From assembly GCA_037102815.1 (NCBI GenBank), contig BTPP01000003.1, positions 5,766,001-5,830,000 on the forward strand: 64,000 bases of DNA, written 5' to 3'. The translations under genes were made by a program, and so were the position numbers. The notes under the pieces were generated by a model that was not told where the DNA came from, did no database searches, and saw only the letters and a program-made list of their open reading frames with translations. Position 1 is the first letter of the stretch. The number at the start of each line of letters is the position of its first letter. The DNA comes from Neurospora intermedia (taxonomy: Eukaryota; Ascomycota; Sordariomycetes; Sordariales; Sordariaceae). Shown here piece after piece: positions 9,779-22,379 of this stretch.

Positions 9779-11494
9779 ATGGCAGGTACCAAGCGAGCAG
9801 CTCCGTCGAGGAGCTCTTCACCGGAGCTCGGCTTCAGCAAACGAGCGCGTATTGACCACAATGACGGCGCGAATGCGCAAGGCGAACAAGACGAAAAGGC
9901 TGAGAAGCCACAGCAAAAAGAGATAAAGAAACACGTAGGAGAGGCGCGAGACCATAAAGAGTTGGGAGTGAAGGACGAGCTGGGTGTAGACGAGGAGGCA
10001 GAAGTGGAGGAGGATCCAGAACTTTGGGCGACAAACATTACCAAACAGCCGGAGCCCGTCGTTACCGCGCACAACAGTCAAGATCCATCATCCGGGTTTT
10101 CTCGAGCGGGTATTGAGGAGAATCTGCCTCAAACCCATTCGGAGCTTCTAAGGGTGGGAGAGCAAGATGGAAAGTCCAAAGTTGATGAGGTCGTCATTGA
10201 TCGCTTGGAGGTTGCCGTTTCAGCTCCCAACGCCCATAACCGATCGACCAACTCTCATCCGAAAACTGAAATCAACAAACACGCTCGGCTGGAGCTGATG
10301 GTTGAGATCGAGACAGAAGAGCCAACTCTTTGCAACACATCGGAGGCTGCTGCCAGTGCAATTACCTCGCAAAACGTGGCGAAGGGGGTGCCTTGCAACT
10401 CACATCCTTCCGACGAAATGGCCCAAGAGGAAATCATGGTATCCATAGAATTGGAGCCTGCTGCGCCTGCCTCAGAAGTGCCCTTATCTACCCCCCTCGA
10501 TACTAGCACGAGAGCCATAGAAGCCATCGACCAAGACGCTATCGGCACAGTAGATTCCGATACAGATGATACAAATGCCCCGCAGCTTTCGGTCGCAAGA
10601 GAAAGATCACCGAGGTCCCCCACGCCTTCCCTGGACCCGAGAGTTGCGCTTTGGAGGGATGAAACCCGCTCATATGCGGGAAGAATCTCGATCGACAGAG
10701 AGAAGGAAACAGCTTCCCGTACCGCACATGCGGCGTCCCAAAGCCCCTTGTTCATCAAAGGTATACCTCAGCTGATATTCTTTGTTGATGGCTCAATTGA
10801 GGGCCTCTCGAGCCGAAGGTTGGATCAGGGTTGGAAAGATGGAGGCTATAGGGTAGTCTTTAGAGACCCTTTTGACGACACAGCTCGGTTCGTATCCCAA
10901 GATAAGAACCCTGCTCGATTCCTGAAAAAGTCCGCGATCCAGTGGTATCAACAAGACGTCGACAATGACTATGTCCTTGAGGAAGGAGAAGTTTATGACG
11001 GCCCCTCCCGAGTCGTGGATTTCACGGTCCTGTGTTTTGGCTCCAGGAAGGTTTTTTCGGTACCTCAAGCCGAGCTTGCAGCGATAGCTCAGGCCCAGGA
11101 GACAGCAATACACTTCATCGACAAACACCAGCCTCCGACGTCAGTCGTAAGGATCTTCTCTGATGCACTGACCGTGATGAAGAGGATTGAGAAAGGTATT
11201 GTTCCTGCTGCACCGAAGGGTTGCACATTGAAATTCTGGACCAAGATCTCAAATCCCCTACTTCGAGCTATCATTTGGCAGTCGCATTACTTGCGAGACC
11301 GTGGCTGTAAGCTCGAGATTAGCTGGAGTCCTCGCTGTAGTGCCCTTGGTCCTTCTCTGGCCGATGCTGCTGCAAATGCGTGGAGGGAGTGGCCGGAGGG
11401 GGAGTTATCACAGCGTCACCTTGCTATGGATGCTAGAGACGGAATGTTGGACAAGCTGAATGAAGAAACCAATGAACTGATAAGGAGCGGGTAA
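9779..11494 (+). CDS. RNase H-fold protein, paralogue 3
   Basis: 571 residues with a long acidic, disordered N-terminal part (1-285) that starts with a basic patch KRARID (21-26), a possible nuclear signal. The lead-in DPRVALWRDETRSYAG (286-301) is shared with the paralogues. The RNase H fold covers about 328-540: FFVDGS (D337), GGYRVVFRDP, AELAAIAQAQE (E432), IFSDALT (D462) and SLADAAA (D529). The shared helix RDGMLDKLN (553-561) closes the domain and the protein stops ten residues later. Compared with paralogue 1 it lacks the motif-repeat tail and has a much longer head, so the ends have changed while the core stayed. The start is supported by similarity to the head of paralogue 2. Gene order (two in tandem, one inverted) points to local duplication. 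Function beyond the fold is unknown. Confidence 0.8.
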   Translation: MAGTKRAAPSRSSSPELGFSKRARIDHNDGANAQGEQDEKAEKPQQKEIKKHVGEARDHKELGVKDELGVDEEAEVEEDPELWATNITKQPEPVVTAHNSQDPSSGFSRAGIEENLPQTHSELLRVGEQDGKSKVDEVVIDRLEVAVSAPNAHNRSTNSHPKTEINKHARLELMVEIETEEPTLCNTSEAAASAITSQNVAKGVPCNSHPSDEMAQEEIMVSIELEPAAPASEVPLSTPLDTSTRAIEAIDQDAIGTVDSDTDDTNAPQLSVARERSPRSPTPSLDPRVALWRDETRSYAGRISIDREKETASRTAHAASQSPLFIKGIPQLIFFVDGSIEGLSSRRLDQGWKDGGYRVVFRDPFDDTARFVSQDKNPARFLKKSAIQWYQQDVDNDYVLEEGEVYDGPSRVVDFTVLCFGSRKVFSVPQAELAAIAQAQETAIHFIDKHQPPTSVVRIFSDALTVMKRIEKGIVPAAPKGCTLKFWTKISNPLLRAIIWQSHYLRDRGCKLEISWSPRCSALGPSLADAAANAWREWPEGELSQRHLAMDARDGMLDKLNEETNELIRSG

Positions 11495-11989
11495 ACTGGC
11501 CACCTTGGTACATACATGATTGGGGCCATGAGACGGAGATTGATGCGTGGAAACCAGCGTAGCGCAGGATGATGGATGTCTTGATTGTTGTCTTCTTTAA
11601 GTCTATCTCAGAGCTGACTCTCTGTCAATCAAACCTTATATGCTGTTTGCAGCAAAGGTGGCCGCTTCCCTTAACGGGGCGCCAACGGGGAAACCCCGTG
11701 TCAGAGATCAACTGGAACAAGAATACGGGGACAGAAATTGATCGAGAAGTTTTGTAAAAGCGAAATGTTATCGGGCAGTTCGGTTTGCAGTTAGTAGATA
11801 TGTGACCTGTAAAAACAGGAATGATTAAGTTGTAATACAGTTGGCAAAAACCTGGATCAAGAAGGAAAACAATCATGACCGTCAACCACCGAATGCGCTT
11901 TTACTATACCTGCCTAATCAAGAAGTGGCTTGACACCGATCAACTGAACAAGCGGAGGCGGAAAAGCAATAAAAAAAACAAAAAAAGCG
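11495..11989. other. Intergenic, nothing recognised
   Basis: This is the 3' flank of paralogue 3. I see no gene. The A-rich stretch at about 11,970-11,987 is, on minus, the T-run terminator of the next tRNA-like gene. Confidence 0.5.
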
Positions 11990-12096
11990 TGGCCCGTACC
12001 GGATTCGAACCGGTAACCTCTATTCTGGACAGTAGGCCGCTGCGTAGAGCGACGAAGCATCAGCTAAGATGTGTCTAACCGTTACACCAACGGACC
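11990..12096 (-). tRNA. tRNA-like Pol III gene, GGTCCGT family
   Basis: On minus: acceptor GGTCCGT pairs fully with ACGGGCC (one wobble), then A73. D arm GTGT/ACAC encloses a nine-base loop containing GG, and the T arm is ACCGG TTCGAAT CCGGT. The length is 107 nt. After the gene the minus strand has runs of T. A TATA-like TATATAAGG lies about 26-34 bases upstream (12,121-12,129), a spacing shared by copies 50,111, 51,440 and 51,761. The middle part does not give a sound anticodon stem; CTGATG follows the best-aligned stem, suggesting GAT, an anticodon not normally used by eukaryotic isoleucine tRNA. The gene therefore looks transcribable but its product is uncertain. Confidence 0.6.
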
Positions 12097-12624
12097 ACGG
12101 ACAGACACCTAGAAAAGAAACCTTATATACCGTAAACCCAGTGCATAGGCCGCTGGCTAGGCGACGTGTAGTGAACCTGAGGTGGCGGCCCGGTAAACCT
12201 GAAGACGGGAACGGCAGGCAAAAGCGGTAGGGACCTAATACAGCCAGCGGCAGGCACTGATAGAATAGCCTTCAACTTGGTACAATAACTTGCGAAGAGG
12301 AGAAATAATTGTAACTATATTAGATATGGAAAATATATAAATATTATAAATTATAAAACGAAGAAAACTAATAGGCTTGCTAGGACGTATAGACTAGCCT
12401 ACCTCCTTAGTGCCGACTCTAAGACGACATACCGTAACTCTTAGCCGGAGGGCGAGTGGAATCCGGGATGCAGTTGTATATCGGAACTTGTTAGAAGAGT
12501 CCGCAATGAACCCGACGTACTAGTATAAGCTATCGTACAAATCGAATACAAAAGATGTAGAAATAGAACTAAGTACAAGTGAGAGGGAAACTGGTAGGCA
12601 GTAAAGTACCAAGCAAGGTAGCTG
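12097..12624. other. Repeat flank of tRNA-like gene, partly RIP-altered
   Basis: The part up to about 12,310 is similar to 50,216-50,415, the same side of another tRNA-like copy, so it is a duplicated unit. From about 12,300 to 12,400 the composition turns AT-rich, as if RIP had leaked from the neighbouring element. No gene is seen. The last five bases (12,620-12,624, AGCTG) are the target-site duplication of element A. Confidence 0.55.
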
Positions 12625-12857
12625 TGTCACGGGGCGCGAGCAAGCACTAAGGTAAGACTTTGATTGTTGTGCGAGGAACAGGAAGAGAATCCTGTGCGCG
12701 CACGAGAACTATGTAGGGCACGCTGTAGATCCAATACACGGACCACAGCACGTGTGTACGTGACTACTATACTGCACCTAGATAATTGTAAGTTGGCTAC
12801 ATTACTATAGTATAGCACCCATTTATATATAGGAATATGGTAGTAATGCCTGTAATA
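12625..12857 (-). repeat. LTR of element A, left copy
   Basis: The same length as the right copy at 49,799-50,031, from which it differs by about two dozen changes, all transitions. Its outer half is nearly unaltered and its inner half is strongly RIP-altered. In the minus coding direction this is the 3' LTR. Confidence 0.9.
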
Positions 12858-15800
12858 CTACCCTCTCTTAAAATAAGGCTCCTTTTTAAAATGAAGCTCC
12901 TATTTGAGAAATTTATTATTATTAATAAAGTAGGCCTTCTCTATCCTTCCTGTGGCTACGTTTAATTAAGTGTTGGTAAAACTTTTATTAAGATGGGAAG
13001 TTATTTAATACTTATTAGTACTTTAATTCCCGTTTAGGGGTAGAATATTAGTTAAAATATTGTTAAATCCGACCTTCTTATTATAAGAGTTATTATTACC
13101 TTTAATAATTTATTTATACGTTAGAAACCGGTTTAAGACGTTCTAATTAATATATATAGAGAACTTTAATAATTTTTATTATTATTAGCCCTATTGGGGG
13201 TATTATAGGGATGCTTATAGTATAGCGGTTTGCGTAGGACGTCCGTAGCTGCTATTGGTGTAAATTTGGAGAGTTCGTACGTTTAATTCCTTATTTGTGC
13301 TTTATTTTTTCTTTAAACGTTTAGTTATTGTACTACTAATTTTAAAGACTTTTAGATTCTTTTTATCTTTAAATTTTAGTATTAATTGCGTATATAGCCG
13401 ATTTAGGGAATAGGAGACGTAAGACCGCTGTAAAATGTACTATTTTTCGGTACTATTAACGGTTATTTTATAAAAGGGTATATTATAAGGTATTCGATTA
13501 GGGTATACGGAATAAATCGAATTGAATTCTTTTTTTTTTATTATTATTTAGTCTTATATTTATTCCGCTTATTCGTTAACGGAGATATTATTTATTATTT
13601 AATTTTACGTTTTTTTTTATTTATTGATTATTTACTATTAGTACCGCTATAGCTGGGATTGAAGGTTAGTTTAGGGCCTCCTCCTCTAATATTATTTTCG
13701 TTTTTTACTATATTTTCTACCCTTTTCTAAAATTTGGGTATAGAGGGCCCAATTTTAAGTGGTTATTGTAAAGTTACTAAATTAATTTTTAATAGCTATT
13801 GAAATTCTTAGCTAATTGCTAATCTAATAAGTAATATATCTATTTTACTAAGTATTTTTAAGAGCCGTTAATCTTTTAGTAGTTTAATAGTTCTTCGAAT
13901 TCTTAATATTTATCTTTTTTATAATCGTCCGTCCGGGTAACGATTATACCTTTATTAGCCTTAATATTAATTATTAAATCTTTCTAACTAGGGAGTCCCT
14001 CTACGTATAATTTAATATAAGAGATATTAATAATATAAGTAACCTTTATATTTTAGGGAAGTATTAATTCTATTATATATAAATTAGTTTTTATAATATA
14101 GAAAGGTCCTTCGAATTGGGGTACTAATTTATTATATAGTTGTTTAGTAGTATAATTAATTATATTGAGTATTACTTTACTATTAATTCTATATTTAGAG
14201 GTATTTATACGCTTTTTGTTTATAGCCGCCTTATAATATATTTAGGCTTTTAGTAAGGATATTTTAATGAAATCCTAAATTTTTTTAAACTATATTACTA
14301 GTTGGTTTATATTAAAGATTTATTTCTTTTAAATATCCGTTGTATTTAGGGGTAGTAGTATTATTATTTCTATATTTATACGAGGATAAAAATTGTAATT
14401 AGTAAAGAAGGGGGTAATTTTTATTAATATCGATTTGAGGTTATTCCTTTAAAATTCGGCTAATAGTAGTTAATTAACCTAATTATCCTAGGTTTAATTA
14501 ATAAATATACGTAAGTATTACTCTATTTCGGCGTTGATCCTCTTTATTTAGCCGTTTATTTCTTTATAGTAAGGGGTTGAGAGTTTTAATTTAATTCCTA
14601 ACCGTTAGGATAATTACCTTTAGAATGCGGATACGAATTGGACTTTCTTATTTAATATAATAGTATTTAGAAGGCTATAGAGCGTATAGATGCGGTTTAT
14701 AAATTTTTCTATTAGTTTTTCTATAATTAAACTTTTTATTGGAATAAAATGCCTTATTTTTATTAATTTATTTACTATAATTAGTACGTATCAATATTTT
14801 GCGCCCTTCCCTATTCGTTTTGATTTAGGGAATAGGGTTATGTAGTTAATTGAAATATTTTTCTATAGCGTATATAGAATAGGTAAGGGTTTTAAAAACC
14901 CTATTAGTAAGGTTTGGGTTGCTTTAGTCTTACTATATAGGATGTATACCTTATAGTAAGTGTTTATAGCCGTTATTATTTTTAGTTAGAAGTATTGGTA
15001 TATTAATACGATTATTTTATTTCTACCTAGGTAGTTACTTTATACTAACGAGTAGGTACGGTAGATAAACTTTAATTAGACCTTTTTATCGTTGGGTAGA
15101 ATTATTAGTCGGTCCTTAAATATTATTCTATTATTAATTATATAATATTCGGTAAAAGGGATTTTTAATTTTTTTTTTAAATATTTTGGTTAGCGATTAT
15201 TAAATTGTATAGCTTTGCGGATATTAGTTATTATTGGGGATGTAGCGTATATTCGGTCTATTAAGTTATTTATATAAATTCCTAATTTATTATTATTTTC
15301 TTCGAAGCTGTCTTCTAGTATATAGATTGTTAAGGGTGTTCTATTATTTAATAATACGTTCAATATAAAGCTTTCGCTATTAATATTTATTAGTCGGTCG
15401 TCCTTGAAGGATTCCCTATTAAAATGGTTAAGGTTTATAAGTAATTTCTATTTAACTTTTAATTTATTATTTATTTTATTTTTAGGTATATATTCTAATT
15501 TATAGTTGAGGGTATTAGGCTTTACGTTCGTTGATCCTAAACGATATTTGATTATAAAATTAAACCTTAATAAAAATTTAAACTACTTTATATATTTAGG
15601 GGTGAGCTTCTTTATAGTATTAAATATTTTTAAATTCTTATAATTTGTAATAATTTCGAAGGGTTAAGAAGTACCTTCTAATTTTAATCGCTATTCTTTT
15701 AACGCTTTAATAATTACTAATAGTTTTTTATTATAAATATTATAATTATATTCGGCTGCCGAATATTTAGCGGAGAAGTAGACTACCGGATAGAATTTAC

Positions 15801-17570
15801 TATTGTATATTTGGAATAGTATACCTCCTAATAATTAATTTAAAGCGTTTATTTTAATAATTATTAGTTTCTTCCAATTATAGATTTTCAATACCAGAGC
15901 TAATATAAATATAATCTTTAGGGCTTCGAAAGTATTATTATACTCTTTATTCTACTTCTAATTAATAGTTTTCTTTATAAACTTATATAAAGGTTTGCCT
16001 ATATACGAGAAACCAGCGATAAATCTTCCATAGAAGTTTATAAAGCCTAAGAATTATTGTAACTAGCGTCTATTTATTAGTATTTCCTATTTAATAACTA
16101 CTTTTACCTTCTTAAAGTCTATTTCAATATTATTTAGGGTAATAATTAGGCCTAAATATTTAATTCTTTATATATAGAATTTATATTTATCGATATTAAT
16201 TTAGAGCCCTATATTAATTAAACGTTATAATACTTTTCGTATATATTTAATATATTTTTTATACGTTTCCGAAAAAATAAATATATTATTAAGGTAAGCT
16301 ATTATATAAATATTAAGGATATTGTATAGTATATTATTAATAAAATTCTAAAAGGAGGCCGGCGTTCTTAATAACCCGAATAAGTATATTAATAATTTAT
16401 AAAGGCCAAATCTTATAATAAATACTATTAATTATTTGTATTCTTCCGTTATATATAGTTTATTAAAAGTAGTAATTATATTAACCTTCGTAAATTATTT
16501 GGCTCTATATATAGCGTCTAGTATTTCTTTAATTAATAGTAATAGGTATTTATTCTTTAGAAAGATATTATTAATACTTCTATAATTAATATAGATTTTT
16601 ATACTGCCGCTTAGTTTTTTCGTTAGTAGTACGGGGGAAGCGATATTAGAAGTTGATAGCCGAATAAATCCTTTTACTAAATTATTATCCAATTATTATT
16701 TAATAACCTTTAGCTCTTGGGGGGATATAGGTCTTATTTTAAAGTAGGGTAGTAATTCTATTCTAAGTTTTAATTCGATTTTGTAATTATATAAGCGGTA
16801 TTCTAGGATAATTTTAATATCTATAGGGTTTACTATATAGGATAAATCCTTATATTCGTTTAGAAAATAGGCTTTTACTTATTCTACCGTATACTTTAGT
16901 TTAGTAGATTTCTCTATAAACTTCTATACGTCTTCTTCTATAATACTATAAATTCTATTAATTTCGGTTAGTAGTATAGGTTCTATATTTTTAGAGGAAG
17001 GTATCTTCTCTTTTATTCCTATCCTATAAATATAATTAATAAAATCCCTAGCCTCCTCCCTAGGTTGGAGAGACTATTCGCTAATATTTCCTTTCGAAGC
17101 TTTTTTCTTATAAAGGTCAATAAAATTATATATTCTTATATCTTTAAAGTATTATTTATAAAATTCTCCTCTACTTTGTATAATATCCTTCTAGGCTCTC
17201 TCTAATAGAACTAGTATTGAAATAGGCTTCTTCTTTTCCTTTTAGGCTTCCTAAAGTTCTATTTATATAATAGAATTTACTTAAGTTCCCTTTAATTTTA
17301 TATTAAATATAAAAGTTCTTATATTAACGATTTTGAAATTTAATAAATTTAATACTACTATATAAATTATAGGTTTAAAAAGTTAAAATATAGTACGTTT
17401 AATTCTTTTTAATTGAAATATTATTTAAACCTTCCGCCCGCCAATAACCCTTACTTAGGCTCTAACCTTTTTTATAACTAGCTTCCTTTCCGGGCCGAAT
17501 AATTCCTCAAAAATACCTATATAAATTAGCGGAAATAGAAATTCTATTATTATTATTTCTACAATGAAAA
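12858..17570 (-). mobile_element. Element A pol remnant (integrase, RNase H, reverse transcriptase)
   Basis: Fossil coding region on minus. A stretch at 16,495-16,692 reads as the start of a Ty3/gypsy reverse transcriptase (GFIRLST, SPVLLTKK, then the YR core region). Integrase-like sequence is expected, and faintly visible, to the left at about 14,000-15,300. The plus strand is strongly poor in C, consistent with RIP on one strand. There are many breaks throughout. Confidence 0.7.
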
Positions 17571-19501
17571 AGAAGAGGATAATCGCGAAAGCTCAGCAGG
17601 CTACGTGGCGCGATAGCGTCACCGAAGCCTCGAAGAACCCGAGTCGACTTTAACCCCTAGAACGATAGGCCCGCACCCAAAGCCACAAACCAACAAACCC
17701 GCCCAAACTACCAGCCCTTCAAACCCACGAGGGGGCAATAGAAGTCGGAAACCATAGCAGCAAGGCCAATATCCTTACCAATCGCTTCTTCCCGAAGGTA
17801 AAAGTCCCAACGGACTATCTACCGGACTAGACTAAACCGCCAAATAACGCTAAACCAATAATTATTAGCGAACTAATTAATAAAGAGAACGTCCAAGACG
17901 TACTCTCCCGGATAGCGCCCAATAAGGCCCCTAAAATCGATTAGTACTTAAATAAGTTTCTAAAATTATATAAATAATTATTCCGGTAAGCTATAGTATA
18001 CTTAATATCTACTAACCTCTAATTTGGACATTTCCTACGGCAGTTTAAAAACGTAAAAATAATTATCCTTAAAAAACCCGGGAAGAACGCCGCTTAATAG
18101 AGGTTAGTAGGTATATAGAAGCTAATATTACTATTTAACAACGTAGGAAAAATCCTCGAAATATTTATAATTAAAAGGTTTATGTAAGTAATTAAAGAAT
18201 TCAACCTCCTACCAAAGGGCCAAATAGGCAATCGGGCAAGCCGTTTAATAGAATTTACAATCCGGGTAGTTACTAATACAATACATACAACCTAGAAACT
18301 AAGGGCTATAACGTCCCTTATACTCCTAAATTTAAAAGGAACGTTCAATAGAATTAACTATAAATAGCTTCTATATACCCTATAGGAAATATAATTCCCA
18401 ACGTAAATTATTCAATAGGTAACGAATTTTATTGCCGGAAGAAGAAACTCTCTCTTCTTTAATAATAAAACCTCCCGCCCCTATATAATTACTGCTAAAA
18501 TTCTATAAAACTCCCCCCTCTCCCCTATTTTATTTATTCTCTTTATTATTCTACTATACCGGAAATTAATAATAATCCTAAATACAATTATAATCGGCTT
18601 CGCTAATAATACTAATATTATAATAATAACCTATATTACTGAAGAAAACTACCGAACGCTATAAGTAACGTAGGAAATATACTCGGAATAGGTAGGGGCG
18701 AAAGGTATAAAATTTAAAGTAATTAAAACGGAATTAATATACTTTATACGGACGAAGGTACTAAGGATAAAAATTCTCTAATTCAAAAAAATAGTACTTC
18801 AACCAATAGAATCAATACAATTCCTAGGGGTTTAATTAGACTGTAAATTTAATTATAAAACTTACGTAAAAGCAATAAAAAAAAAAATAATAATATAGAC
18901 AAATATATTTACGAAATTAATAGCGAAAATATAAAATTACTCCTTTATTTAAGTAAAGGAAATATATATTAAATATATCTATAGTACTATTGTATACAGA
19001 ACCTTAGTATTCTACTAACTAATTAAAATTTATAATAAACTTCGGAGAATAGTAATTGGACTAGCGAAATACTAGATTAAATATTTAAGAATTATTACCG
19101 GAATATATAAAGCTACGCCGGTACGAAACTTAAAAATAGAAACCTTTTATCCGCCGTTCAACCTTTACTTTAATAAAAGAGTCCAAGCCTTTAAAGAAAA
19201 GCTCGCCTAAATGGACTAAACTTAATTCGTCCGGGGGACTGCAATTTAAATTTCTAATTATATTTAAATATAACGAATTAGAAGTTAACTACCCGCCAAT
19301 AAATTAAAGAGTAGTATAATTAAAATTCAATAGACCGAAGTATAAATATTAATAGAAAAGTTATTAGTAATAGTAATTAACCCCCCCTTAGAGTTAGGGA
19401 TTTAACCGTTACTACTATTATAAATTCTAAAACTAACGGCCGCTAATAAAAAGAAGTAGTTAAAGGATATAACGAATTGGAAATAAATATCGTACTACAA
19501 T
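17571..19501 (+). mobile_element. LINE (Tad-like non-LTR retrotransposon), left part
   Basis: The plus strand shows, in order, the linker and reverse transcriptase of a non-LTR element: ANILTNRFFP near 17,770, IAPNKAP near 17,920, RKPGK-like LKKPGK near 18,075, GQIGNRASR near 18,225, and the catalytic box at 18,595-18,615, read as GFANNTN where FADDTN is usual. Both catalytic aspartates read as asparagine, which RIP-type G-to-A change explains. Further on, ITGIYKATP (near 19,110) matches the region before the RNase H domain. There is no endonuclease before the linker, so the copy is 5'-truncated. Many stop codons occur in all frames. It continues at 34,776 after element B. Confidence 0.75.
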
Positions 19502-19758
19502 TGTCATAGCATGGCTGGACAGACTCCCAGAGCACTGGCCACTGGGTAATGGGATACCGGATGGAATGAGGCCCAGGCTCTTATTGATAGCTACCCAGAT
19601 TGGGAAGGCGGCGACCGCTGGTAGAATCCTGACTTATATGTCCGATTCCGAATGCCTTCGTTCGTACCAACTTCCCTTTCCCTCTTTACACTTAATATTA
19701 CTTTGATTTGTGCCTCCTAATCTTGCAGTCGAATCTCTCGTAGGATCACGCTTTTATA
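19502..19758 (+). repeat. 5' LTR of element B
   Basis: 257 bp, matched by the copy at 34,514-34,770 with about eight differences, all transitions. Unlike the interior of B it keeps many CpA and TpG pairs, so it has largely escaped RIP. Confidence 0.92.
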
Positions 19759-20349
19759 TAATATTAAGTGTCATCCATTCTTTGACCGGGGACGGCACTA
19801 AATATCCTACCTACGAACGAATTTATTCGGACCGACCGTCGCGAGCGAAATTAATACCGAACTGATACTCGCATGGTAGTAGCGAGCCCCCCCTTACGAA
19901 TTTGATACGAGGAATCACGAACCTTGAGCGCCCGATCTGATATTATGGCGAAGGAAGTATAACCCGGGAACGCCGGAACTCAAGACGGTGCTAATACGAT
20001 TTGGCCCGCATTTTACTCGAAATCGAAAACCCCCTATTACTAGTCTGCTACGATTGAGCGGTCAGTTGGGCCTTCAAACTAGCAAAAGTCCCCGTTATAC
20101 TTCTAAGCGATTGCGGAAAATAAGATAGAGGATTCTATTTAATATTTCGAATAATAGTAGTCCCTATTGGAGGAGAATTTGAACCCTGGCGACGTTTCGC
20201 TATTGGATGTTAATTTTATGTTAACCCCTATTATTGTTAGAAGGCCCCTCTTTGTTCTGAGATAGATATAATTTTAGCAATAGGGTTTATTTGGTAATAT
20301 TCTACCTTTATTCTGTAGTAATAAGGGTAAGTCGGTGTTGAAGAGCCTT

Positions 20350-22320
20350 TATTATGGGAAACCCTAATAGCGGTTTGCTGTATGTACTGTTAGTTTTTAT
20401 TTGGAATTATAGTTGGATAAATAATATAAGACCCTTATTATTAAAATTAGGCGATAGTCGTTATTTATTAGCGATTTCCTGTAACCCCCGTCTTTGGAAG
20501 ATGAAGGAGAGATGGAAACGCCGCCGGCGTTGTTAGATTAAATGTATAATACCTTCGTGGAAGATATTTACCTGGCTGCCTTAAACCCTAGGTACTTTTA
20601 TAATTAGGAGGAAGTAGATAACGATGTAACCGAACGCTATGAAGCTTTTAATGTACTATACTAATGCGGTACGTAAAATACTATGTATTTTAAAGTAATT
20701 ATATAAGAAGGTATGGAATTTGTGGTTATTGAATCCTTGGAAGGAGAAATTACGCTGGATTAGTTTGATTGAACCTACTCCTAGGACCCTTATGCCGTGT
20801 GGCAAGAAGTACGAACGCGTGGTTTGCTTTTGTAAGCTTATACTAACCTTGTTAACGATTTGGTAAATGCGTCCCGGAATATGGATAATGATATTCGAAG
20901 GTTCGACTTATGGGCGGTGTATTTCGTATAGTAAGCTACGGGAGCGGTTAGGCGCCTTGTAGACTCTATTAAGTTTGTTGCTTTGCGAGAGTAGAATTAA
21001 TTGTTCTAGAATATAATTGCCTCTATAATACGGACTAACGGAGTTTCGGCTGTTTAGTATTAGAGAAACGTTATTAATAATAACGACCCCGCCGATAAAG
21101 TAGAAGAGGAAGACGAACTAGTTCCGCCTGGTTAGAGGGCTGGTGCCGATAATAAACGGGCTCGATTGAATATTAACCCCTATCCCGGCGATTACCCCTC
21201 CAACGATAATAAGAACCGGAGTGTCCTAAACCCTACTACTAGACAACGTTCTTAAGATCTAGAATACCGACGTAGTGCTACCCCTATGGCTAGTATTGAG
21301 AACGCGGCGCGTCGCGTGCGGCCTTCCAAGTATAAGTCGGCTAAAGTTGAAGTTCCGACTTTTAGTAATAATAGTACCGATAAAGTGTCCTTCGAGGCTT
21401 GGCATTTTTAGATGATATATAAGTTGCGTGTTAATAACGACCACTTTATGGACGAGTAAGTTTGGATTGGGGAAGTGGTGAGTAAATTGGGCGGTACTAT
21501 TACAGATAGTATTCTCCCCTATTTTAACGATATTTACCCTAACCTTATTGAGTCGGTAGATGATCTTTTAGTATATTTGTGGTATGATTACTATGATTAT
21601 AATTCTATGGAAAAGGTAGTCTAAGAGTTCGAACAGTTCTAGATAAAGATTACTAATAGGTTCTAGGACTTTAAGGTTATCTTTATCCGGCTAGCGGGAT
21701 AAAATTATATCCCTAAGGAGCTTTAGAAATACAATTTACAACGAAAGGTTATTAAGGCCTTTAGGGTAGCCGGAGAAATAATATACTTTAATCCTAATAA
21801 AACTTTCGATTAATACGTTAGGCTATTGCAGTCCCTGGACGAGAGCAATTAGTTGGAAGTTGAAAAGGTAAAAGCTCGGGGAAAGTAAGCGTTGCTATAC
21901 TCTTTAACGTTTAGAGTACCCAGCGCTAAAAAGACACCTGGCCTACGACCCGAAAAAACGCCATACGGACCCAAAACCAACGGCGTGTCTACCCCCAAGT
22001 ATTAACGACCTTCCCTGGAAGAAATGAAGAAACTCCGAGCTGAGGGAAAGTATTTCTCTTGTAGAAAGGTCGGTTATATATTAAATTAATGCCCGGATAA
22101 GGCGAAAATTGAACGTACTATTGAAGTTTAGTTAATAACTATTGCGGATAAGATTTGGGGATTAGCGGTAACGTTAGAAGAGGCGAGCGTCGAGGAAGGT
22201 AGCGTAGAGGAAGAAGTTGATAGTTAGGAGGAATTAGAGGATTTGGAAAATTAGAGACCTTGGGTAATTTAGCCTCCCTCCTAGGGGAAGTATTTATTAA
22301 AATTAATAACGTTAATATAA
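20350..22320 (+). mobile_element. Element B gag remnant
   Basis: Fossil gag on plus. A capsid-like stretch at about 21,350-21,600 (FEAWHF, KLRVNNDHF, then VVSKLGG) resembles Ty3/gypsy gag, and a zinc-knuckle-like part with CxxC and GH/GY spacing lies near 22,050-22,100. There are many breaks. Confidence 0.65.
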
Positions 22321-22379
22321 ATAGTTAAAATAGTAAAACTTATCTAGATTTTAACTTTAATAATTATTTAGACGGAGGA

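Noticed and set aside
11990-12096. Assignment as isoleucine tRNA with anticodon GAT
   Set aside because: Eukaryotic isoleucine tRNAs use AAT or TAT, and the stem needed to place GAT has two mismatches.
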